Assembly: GCA_947505915.1 (NCBI GenBank)
Contig: CANNNH010000114.1
Span: 1-5,629, forward strand
DNA: 5,629 nucleotides
From: Comamonadaceae bacterium
GTDB lineage: Bacteria > Pseudomonadota > Gammaproteobacteria > Burkholderiales > Burkholderiaceae
Direction of reading: 5' to 3'
The notes below the pieces were generated by a model, which saw nothing but the letters and a program-made list of their open reading frames with translations, ran no database searches and was not told where the DNA came from. This document shows, piece by piece, positions 1 to 3,811 of this stretch (the stretch's first letter is position 1; every line of letters starts with the position of its first letter). The position numbers were made by a program, and so were the translations under genes.

Positions 1-445
1 CCAACGCTCCAACAGCACCGAAATTGGTACAGTGCATGTCGTAACACATAACAAACATACCAGGCCTAATTAGGCCAGATTCAATGGGAAAGATGTGGCC
101 TTGGCCCCCGCGGCCCACGTCAAAGAACTGATCCACCTCCCAGGACTTGGCGATGGACCGAATGTTGCGGCCGCGCTCTACGGCCCGTTGTGAGCTGTAT
201 GAGACTTCATGGTCTGTAACAAAAATTACCTTCTCTGGTGAGGTAATCCGCCCATAGCCTAGGCCCGTGAGTTCCTTGTAGGCGGTCTCGACGAACCCGT
301 CGTGTACGATCACTAACTCCGGGTCGGGATAGACCACTTCACCGGGGGTGACCCAATCTCGGCTGCAGGAACGGGCAAACATTTTCTGAGTAGCGGTCAT
401 AGCCCGTGCCGATGACGGCGAGCCGCTTTGTTCAGCTTTTCCCAT
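1..445 (-). CDS. Aconitase / 3-isopropylmalate dehydratase large subunit-like protein, N-terminal part (cut by left edge)
   Basis: The minus-strand frame is open from ATG at 445 to the window edge, giving 148 residues of a protein whose family is usually 400 or more long. Family members are Fe-S hydro-lyases that isomerise or dehydrate hydroxy-acids. Visible family landmarks are TDHEV at residues 77-81, the GRGGQGHIFPIESG stretch near 111-124 (equivalent to the G-I-x-H...E-x-G block) and DMHCTNFGAVGAL at 136-148. That last block aligns position for position with the canonical DSHTxTHGAxGAL block, but Ser is replaced by Met and Thr by Cys. The iron-sulfur cysteines lie further on and are not visible. 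An internal ATG at 400 (MTATQKMF...) is an alternative start, since the first ~15 residues look unlike the family; only a weak AGAAAG precedes the 445 start. The gene lies downstream of, and co-directional with, the PdxA/amidase remnant. The family call is firm; the substrate and subgroup are unknown. Confidence 0.85.
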   Translation of the reverse strand, partial: MGKAEQSGSPSSARAMTATQKMFARSCSRDWVTPGEVVYPDPELVIVHDGFVETAYKELTGLGYGRITSPEKVIFVTDHEVSYSSQRAVERGRNIRSIAKSWEVDQFFDVGRGGQGHIFPIESGLIRPGMFVMCYDMHCTNFGAVGAL

Positions 446-498
446 ATAAGTTCTTTCTAATTGAGGTATCAGCCTGAAGCTGACTTGATTGTGCGTCG

Positions 499-519
499 TT
501 CAAAAAATACTTTTTTGAA
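499..519. promoter_or_regulatory. Perfect 9-bp inverted repeat upstream of the aconitase-like gene
   Basis: TTCAAAAAA at 499-507 and TTTTTTGAA at 511-519 are exact reverse complements separated by TAC. The repeat lies 54 bp upstream of the ATG at 445, where a regulator site is plausible. The arms are A/T runs, so a folded RNA would be weak and a terminator is less likely than a protein-binding site. Its role is inferred from position and symmetry only. Confidence 0.4.
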
Positions 520-598
520 TAACACTGGAGTTCTTCATCATCTTAATTTTGATTTTCACGAGACTCGCATAAGGCTAGAAAGTTTGTTTCAAGAAAAT

Positions 599-630
599 TA
601 AAAAATTCTATCGTGCAGTAGCTAGCACGA
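599..630 (-). terminator. Possible weak terminator after the PdxA/amidase remnant
   Basis: On the minus strand, TCGTGC (630-625) pairs with GCACGA (616-611), a 6-bp stem with an 8-nt loop. A T-rich stretch (ATTTTTTAATTTT) follows a few bases later. It lies 34 bp beyond the stop at 664. The T run does not directly abut the stem, so termination would be inefficient; the hairpin might instead be incidental. Confidence 0.3.
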
Positions 631-663
631 AGTGCAAGAATCCGCATTGATTAAAGTTGCTCC

Positions 664-783
664 TTAGTTAAGACTCAACTCCAATGAGTGCGCCGCACTC
701 AGTGTCAGGGCATCCGCCCAAAGCGGGCCAATCACAGTGACACCTACGGGCATACCGTGCGCCCCAGTACCTGTGGGGCTTTG
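664..783 (-). pseudogene. C-terminal remnant of an amidase-signature family protein
   Basis: In the frame ending with TAA at 664-666, the last ~40 codons read SPTGTGAHGMPVGV, then TVIGPLWADALTLSAAH and a short tail SLELSLN. This is the typical C-terminal end of amidase-signature enzymes (GatA, allophanate hydrolase and similar), which carry a G-(L/M)-P-(V/I)-G-(V/L)-Q/T-x-I-G-P motif followed by a D-A-x-x-L helix. The catalytic Ser-cisSer-Lys part of the enzyme is absent. Upstream of about position 783 this frame loses all amidase character, while the PdxA-like frame takes over. The fragment is therefore what remains of a separate downstream gene after a deletion that fused it to the PdxA-like gene. 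It has no start codon or ribosome site of its own and is unlikely to make an enzyme. Confidence 0.7.
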
Positions 784-1301
784 AGAGCGTTTGAAATCAT
801 CTTGATGGCATCACAGACTTTGCTGCTTGACAGGTTTTGGCTGACCTCCTTGAGAGGCACATGCGAGGTGACCCTCGCAGTCCAGAGGTTCTGCAGAACA
901 TTGAGTTCACCGCAAACGCCGTGGTAGTTTAAAAACTCGGCAAACCAGCGTAGTTCGTCCTCTTGGTGCATACCGCCCAAGCGCAGGGCGCTTTTGTTCA
1001 AGGGTGCAAAGCAAAAGGCATCCGCGCTGCCATCGGCGACGAGCTTCACGCCCTCAGCCAGTGCGTCCAGCATATAACGACCGTTGCGTGCAGTAGCAAT
1101 GCCGGGCTCGAACGCAGGCGCATCAATGCCGGACCAGGGGTGCCATCGCACATCTGCGGTGGTACGAATCGCTCCCTGCTGGCCAATCAACAGTATGCTG
1201 GCCTTTGGTCTGAGCGCTGGTTGGTCGAGTAATTTTTGTACCAATTCAGCGCCAATCCCGGCAGGGTCGCCGGTAAACAATGCAATGGTTGCTTGGGTCA
1301 A
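744..1301 (-). pseudogene. Truncated PdxA/PdxA2-like dehydrogenase (4-hydroxythreonine-4-phosphate dehydrogenase family)
   Basis: The frame starts at TTG 1301, preceded by GGAG five bases upstream, and stops at TAG 744-746 after 185 codons; family members have about 330. Residues 9-19 (FTGDPAGIGAE) are the family N-terminus. APLNKSALRLGG at 99-110, MHQEDELRWFAEFL at 111-124 and the metal-ligand block TSHVPL at 145-150 (H147) match the PdxA2 branch. The remaining two metal-binding histidine blocks (NPHAGE-like and YHDQ-like) are missing. After about residue 174 (NALK) the family sequence ends and an out-of-frame amidase tail follows, so the product would lack half its active site. The stretch around residues 40-66 also seems shorter than usual, though I cannot align it. 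Full-length relatives oxidise phosphorylated or free hydroxy-acid substrates with NAD. The gene is divergent from the GntR/FCD regulator, which probably controlled it. Confident on family and truncation; the original substrate is unknown. Confidence 0.85.
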
Positions 1302-1314
1302 GTTTGCTCCGTTA

Positions 1315-1337
1315 ATCTGTAACCTGTAATTACAGAT
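1315..1337. promoter_or_regulatory. Candidate operator of the GntR/FCD regulator (palindrome plus extra half-site)
   Basis: CTGTAATTACAG at 1324-1335 is a perfect 12-bp palindrome with the GT...AC symmetry common in GntR-family operators. A third half-site, CTGTAA, lies at 1317-1322, seven bases from the first in direct orientation. The outer arms ATCTGTAA (1315-1322) and TTACAGAT (1330-1337) also form an 8-bp inverted repeat. The cluster lies between the divergent regulator and PdxA-like starts, where an autoregulated local operator is expected. Binding is inferred, not shown. Confidence 0.55.
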
Positions 1338-1340
1338 CCT

Positions 1341-1346
1341 AGCATA
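1341..1346 (-). promoter_or_regulatory. Possible -10 element for the PdxA-like gene
   Basis: TATGCT on the minus strand resembles TATAAT at four of six positions. A start of transcription six to eight bases downstream would fall inside the palindrome at 1324-1335, which would suit repression. No good -35 hexamer is visible at 16-18 bp, so the call is weak. Confidence 0.3.
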
Positions 1347-1356
1347 ACCGGTCCAC

Positions 1357-1362
1357 TACAAT
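1357..1362 (+). promoter_or_regulatory. Possible -10 element for the GntR/FCD regulator
   Basis: TACAAT matches TATAAT at five of six positions and lies 22 bp before the GTG at 1385. The matching -35 region would fall at about 1334-1339, overlapping the right arm of the candidate operator, which fits autoregulation. That -35 is poor (AGATCC). Confidence 0.35.
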
Positions 1363-1384
1363 CGGTCTTTTTAGTTCTAGACAC

Positions 1385-2041
1385 GTGAAATCCATGCCCA
1401 CCAACGACCCCATTGCCAGAACTTCCCTGCACCTTGAGGTCACCACCCGCCTGCGCAATTTGATTGTTGAAGGAAAAATAAAACCAGGTGATAGGGTGCT
1501 GGAGCTTGAAATCAGCCGGGATCTGGGCGTCTCCCGAACGCCAATTCGAGAAGCGCTCAAAGTGCTGGCCTCCGAGGGACTGGTAGATTTGTTGCCCCTG
1601 CGCGGCGCGGTGGTCAAGACATTCAGCCCGAAAGATGCTGCGGATATGCTCGAAGTGATGGCTTTGCTTGAAAGCTTCGCTTCACAAAAAGCCTGCAAGG
1701 CGGACCAAAAAAAGATCGACCGCGTACTGTCCATGCATGAAAAAATGAAGCTCCTCTATGACAAAGGCAAGCGTTCTGAATACTTTGAGTTGAACCAGAA
1801 AATCCATGATGCGCTGATCGATATGGCGCAGAACGAATCCCTGGCCATGGTTCACAAAACTCTCAGCAAACGCATGCGCAGTTTGCGATACAGCGGAAAT
1901 AGCACGCCAGAAAACTGGCGTGGGGCCTTGGATGATCACGAACAAATCGCTTCAGCACTTGAGCAAAAAGATGTCAAGAAGCTCCAAAAAGCGATTCAAT
2001 TGCATTTTGAAAATACCATCAAAAGGGTTGTTCCCACCTGA
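1385..2041 (+). CDS. GntR-family transcriptional regulator, FadR/FCD subfamily
   Basis: The 218-residue protein has the usual size for this group. Residues ~18-80 form a winged helix-turn-helix: EVTTRLRNLIVEGKIKPGDR (19-36 region), the recognition segment ISRDLGVSRTPIREAL (43-58), LASEGLV (61-67) and the wing PLRGAVVK (71-78). The rest (~83-215) is an all-helical FCD ligand-binding domain with the expected histidines H141, H185 and H207; Asn137 occupies the place often held by Asp, so metal binding may be altered. Such proteins repress adjacent catabolic operons until a small carboxylate or sugar-acid ligand binds. It is divergent from the PdxA-like remnant with a palindrome between them. The start is uncertain: GTG 1385 and ATG 1394 both lack a clear Shine-Dalgarno sequence, and residues before 1394 add only three codons. 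The frame is intact although its presumed target gene is broken. Confidence 0.92.
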   Translation: MKSMPTNDPIARTSLHLEVTTRLRNLIVEGKIKPGDRVLELEISRDLGVSRTPIREALKVLASEGLVDLLPLRGAVVKTFSPKDAADMLEVMALLESFASQKACKADQKKIDRVLSMHEKMKLLYDKGKRSEYFELNQKIHDALIDMAQNESLAMVHKTLSKRMRSLRYSGNSTPENWRGALDDHEQIASALEQKDVKKLQKAIQLHFENTIKRVVPT

Positions 2042-2062
2042 GCTTGAACACTATTTTCAAGC
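2042..2062 (+). terminator. Stem-loop immediately after the regulator stop codon
   Basis: GCTTGAA (2042-2048) and TTCAAGC (2056-2062) are perfect reverse complements with a 7-nt loop, starting at the base after the TGA. No T run follows, so it is not a standard intrinsic terminator, but its location suggests transcript-end formation or 3' protection. The rest of the convergent gap up to 2201 holds no gene I can support. Confidence 0.4.
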
Positions 2063-2201
2063 CTTGGTGCCTCGCCCTGAGTGACTGCTCATGCCACCTG
2101 GTTGGTGACGCCGGTGCTGAGTTGACCATGTGGGCCGGTTTCGATTTGAGCAGGGCACGCCCAACGAATGCTCTGGTTGGCACAATTGCATGTGTGGGCA
2201 T

Positions 2202-2636
2202 TTAGTGGGTGATGACCACCAACACGCTGCAGGGCGACTCTTCTATCAGGGCCTTTGATAAAGAGCCACCCCACCACCTCTCAAGCCATCTGTCTTTGTG
2301 TTTGTGACCCACAACCACCAATTCAATACTTTGCTCCCGGACGTACTTCACTATCTCATCCACGGGGCCGCCCCGTCTGATGGTGCCGATGGCCTTGACA
2401 CCCATATCGTTTAATTTCTTGATGCCCAGTTCCAACACCTCACTGAGCCGAGCGTGATCAAGTTCTTCAACTTCCTTTATAGAGATGTCCACACCCATGG
2501 CCCCACTAAAGGAAAATGAGACCACAGCCAAGAGATGAAGCTCGCTTTGCTCCATCTGCGCAATTTCCTTGCAATCTAGCAAGGCTTGTTGCCCAGCATC
2601 TGAGCCGTCATAAGCCAATAATATTTTCTTGTACAT
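2202..2636 (-). CDS. Universal stress protein, UspA family
   Basis: A 144-residue single-domain protein, the normal Usp length. The start ATG at 2636 is preceded by GGGAG with seven bases of spacing, and the family N-terminus MYKKILLAYDGSDAG begins right there; an upstream in-frame start would add 20 unrelated residues. Asp10 and the GSxAG loop are the usual nucleotide-site residues. The C-terminal half has VVVGHKHKD (107-115), GGSLS (123-127) and ESPCSVLVV (133-141). Compared with the ATP-binding pattern G-2X-G-9X-G(S/T), the second Gly is His113 and an extra Gly precedes the Ser (G123-G124-S125), so ATP binding is possible but not assured. These cytoplasmic proteins help cells survive starvation and other stresses. 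The gene lies 84 bp downstream of, and co-directional with, the 78-residue protein, probably as one transcript. Confidence 0.93.
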   Translation of the reverse strand: MYKKILLAYDGSDAGQQALLDCKEIAQMEQSELHLLAVVSFSFSGAMGVDISIKEVEELDHARLSEVLELGIKKLNDMGVKAIGTIRRGGPVDEIVKYVREQSIELVVVGHKHKDRWLERWWGGSLSKALIEESPCSVLVVITH

Positions 2637-2654
2637 GTGGGTCTCCCAAATAAA
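2637..2654 (-). promoter_or_regulatory. Ribosome binding site fixing the start of the UspA-family gene
   Basis: On the minus strand GGGAGACCCAC directly precedes the ATG at 2636. GGGAG is a strong Shine-Dalgarno match seven bases from the start codon and decides against the longer reading of the frame. Confidence 0.7.
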
Positions 2655-2691
2655 TGATCTCTTTTGAGTGCTGCTACCGAATGGACTCCCC

Positions 2692-2712
2692 CTCAAACCC
2701 TAACGGTTTAAG
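2692..2712 (-). other. Intercistronic hairpin between the 78-residue gene and the UspA-family gene
   Basis: On the minus strand CTTAAACC (2712-2705) can pair with GGTTTGAG (2699-2692), eight base pairs including one U-G, with the loop GTTAG. It begins eight bases after the stop codon at 2721. There is no T run, so it may attenuate or process the transcript rather than terminate it. It could also be chance, as the stem is modest. Confidence 0.35.
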
Positions 2713-2720
2713 TCTGGCTG

Positions 2721-2957
2721 TCAGATGATGATCCTGCGAATTTCCTGGGGAAGCGATGCCTCGTCCTGTGGACTCCAACTATCAGGCAATCCCAACGGAT
2801 AGGCCGCCTCTAAATAGTTTTCCCTGGTCAAGGGCAGGTGTAAGTTCTCTAGATGCTGCAAAACAGGGTCGGGTTGATCTGTTTTTTTAAGCTCAGCGTT
2901 GTCTGCCACCAATTTTCTCGATGCAAAAGACTTTTGGGCCATCGTTGATGCGTTCAT
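2721..2957 (-). CDS. Small conserved-looking protein of unknown function (78 residues)
   Basis: The start ATG at 2957 is preceded by AGGAG with six bases of spacing, one of the best ribosome sites in the window; the frame extends further upstream but without a comparable site. I do not recognise a named family. The N-terminal 28 residues are polar and low in structure (MNASTMAQKSFASRK...). From residue 31 there is a denser block: PVLQHLENLHLPLTREN (31-47), YLEAAYPLGLPDSW (48-61), then an acidic stretch DEASLPQEI (65-73) and a basic-hydrophobic end RRIII. No signal peptide or membrane segment is present, so it should be cytoplasmic. The L-P-L-T-R-E-N-Y-L and L-P-x-E patterns look like a compact conserved core. 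It is followed by the UspA-family gene in the same direction, which hints at a stress-related role but does not show it. Confidence 0.7.
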   Translation of the reverse strand: MNASTMAQKSFASRKLVADNAELKKTDQPDPVLQHLENLHLPLTRENYLEAAYPLGLPDSWSPQDEASLPQEIRRIII

Positions 2958-3101
2958 CTTTAACTCCTGAATATTTCGGCACAGGGGCTTGCGCCAATGT
3001 CGCAGTCTTGGAACACTTGTGCTAACAGCCTGCGCCGGCTGTCGGCTATTGGCAATTTGAGTCTGCGCCAATTCAGCAAAAATTGAAAGCTGGTTCTAAC
3101 C
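2958..3101. other. Leader region upstream of the 78-residue gene, with a short inverted repeat
   Basis: No gene is supported here; the minus-strand frame continuing upstream of 2957 to a TTG at 3071 lacks a ribosome site and reads as low-quality sequence. ACAGCC (3025-3030) and GGCTGT (3037-3042) form a 6-bp inverted repeat with a 6-bp spacer and could be an operator or hairpin in the leader. I found no convincing sigma-70 promoter. Confidence 0.35.
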
Positions 3102-3225
3102 CTAGATGAGACACGTAATTTTTATAGCTGCAATGGCGGCTTTATCAGCTTAATTTTTGTAAACGCAGTAATTGCCTTGGCTAACGTAGCCGAAAGGACA
3201 CATCTGGTCAGGCGGCTTTACCAGC
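3102..3225 (-). pseudogene. Decayed extra modules of the cysteine-module protein
   Basis: Directly after the stop codon of the cysteine-module gene, the minus strand continues with the same module. Reading from TGT at 3200 gives CPFGYVSQGNYCVYKN, TAA at 3150-3152, ADKAAIAAIKIT, then another Cys codon at 3111-3113 and a stop at 3102-3104. The Cys-to-Cys distance is 29 codons, against 27 and 28 in the intact gene. Just past the live gene's own stop the frame reads AGKAA, matching NAKAA in the intact linker, so the TAA takes the place of a CAA (Gln84) codon. Between that stop and 3200 the frame shifts and about 11 bases are missing. At the DNA level, 3135-3180 and 3211-3253 form a near-identical direct repeat (offset 76 bp). 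The stretch is best read as remnants of a once longer repeat protein. Confidence 0.7.
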
Positions 3226-3558
3226 TTAATTTTTGACGCAGTAATTTCCTTGGCCATGTGAGCCGGATGGACAAATAGCTTTATTTTTAAGAAAAGCAGC
3301 TTTAGCGTTTTGGTTGGCCACACAGTAGTTGCCTTGACTGGCGTAGTCTCTTGGACATGCTCCGTGCTTGGGAATTGCCATCTGGGCCCCAGCTCTGGGG
3401 GCGCAAAACCTTCCCTCCGTCACGTAATCCGAAGGGCAACTACCGTCTCTTGGGATAGGCTTCGCTTCAGGTAGCTGCGCGTGCGCGTGAAGGAGAAAGC
3501 TCAGAGAAAGTGAGACTGCAAAGGTTTTTTGCATGATCGTCATAAGGCATTTGTCCAT
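3226..3558 (-). CDS. Small exported protein with three tandem CPxxY...GxxC modules
   Basis: A 110-residue product begins with a signal peptide: basic start, hydrophobic core FAVSLSLSFLL (13-23) and likely cleavage after HAHA (24-27). The mature part holds three modules, each with two cysteines exactly 11 residues apart: C41/C52, C68/C79 and C96/C107. The pattern is C-P-[SR]-x-[YS]-x-x-[EQ]-G-[RN]-[FY]-C, with linkers rich in Ala, Lys and Pro (for example AIPKHGA). Six paired cysteines in an exported protein suggest disulfide-stabilised knots in the periplasm or outside the cell. Similar small CPSGY...GxYC proteins occur as uncharacterised proteins in proteobacteria; no function is known to me. 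The start is uncertain: ATG at 3558, 3543 and 3534 are all in frame and none has a clear Shine-Dalgarno sequence; 3534 (MQKTF...) gives the most typical signal peptide. The stop at 3226 is followed by decayed module copies. Confidence 0.75.
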   Translation of the reverse strand: MDKCLMTIMQKTFAVSLSLSFLLHAHAQLPEAKPIPRDGSCPSDYVTEGRFCAPRAGAQMAIPKHGACPRDYASQGNYCVANQNAKAAFLKNKAICPSGSHGQGNYCVKN

Positions 3559-3811
3559 TGATTGACGGCGACAAGTTAGCTACACAATCAGGCCAAGTAC
3601 CCATCTGTAGTTATTGGCTGCTACTTAAATTTTTTACGACTGCCAAAACTCGAAAAATACGCTCCCATGTTTTTAAGATGGCTTCAATGCCGCGTTTTTT
3701 TATTTTTACTCCGTTTGGAGCTGAATGGCAAGTGACTGTTGACTCAAACGTCGTATTGACCATTTGTCCGACTTTGACTGACCAAGTTTTTGTCCGCACC
3801 CCCCTAACATG
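3559..3811. other. AT-richer gap with no supportable gene
   Basis: The 253-bp stretch lies between the cysteine-module gene and the stop of the enolase-superfamily gene. Open frames on both strands exist but lack ribosome sites, familiar motifs and, on the plus strand, independence from the overlapping enolase-superfamily gene. It carries T runs, three TTGAC words (3739, 3756, 3774, spaced 17 and 18 bp) and a direct repeat TTTGTCCG at 3763-3770 and 3789-3796. The promoter of the cysteine-module gene probably lies in its left end, but I cannot place it. Confidence 0.5.

Larger units (their letters stand above)
446..663. other. AT-rich intergenic region with two inverted repeats
   Basis: This 218-bp gap separates the amidase remnant (stop at 664) from the aconitase-like gene. 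It is clearly AT-richer than the flanking coding sequence and I see no supportable gene in it. It contains the inverted repeats at 499-519 and 611-630, listed separately. The promoter of the aconitase-like gene probably lies here, but I found no pair of -35/-10 hexamers with good spacing on the minus strand. Confidence 0.6.

Noticed and set aside
688..1329. Plus-strand open frames opposite the PdxA-like remnant
   Set aside because: They are antisense to clear PdxA-like sequence and contain no known domains or ribosome sites.
2019..2277. Small minus-strand open frames in the convergent gap after the regulator
   Set aside because: They overlap the ends of the regulator and UspA-family genes in other frames and have no start signals; no homology recognised.
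2975..2995. Sigma-54 promoter upstream of the 78-residue gene (TTGGCGC...TGTGC)
   Set aside because: The GG-to-GC spacing does not match the fixed -24/-12 spacing and the site would place transcription start inside the ribosome site.
2958..3071. Longer N-terminus for the 78-residue protein (TTG at 3071)
   Set aside because: AGGAG six bases before ATG 2957 is far better, and the extra residues look like random translation of leader sequence.
3135..3260. CRISPR-like direct repeat
   Set aside because: There are only two DNA-level copies, they diverge, and they encode a protein module matching the adjacent gene.
3611..3799. Minus-strand open frame of 62 codons in the gap 3559-3811
   Set aside because: It needs a GTG start directly against a G run, has no proper ribosome site spacing, and shows no familiar motif. 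It could be a decayed gene end, but nothing supports that.
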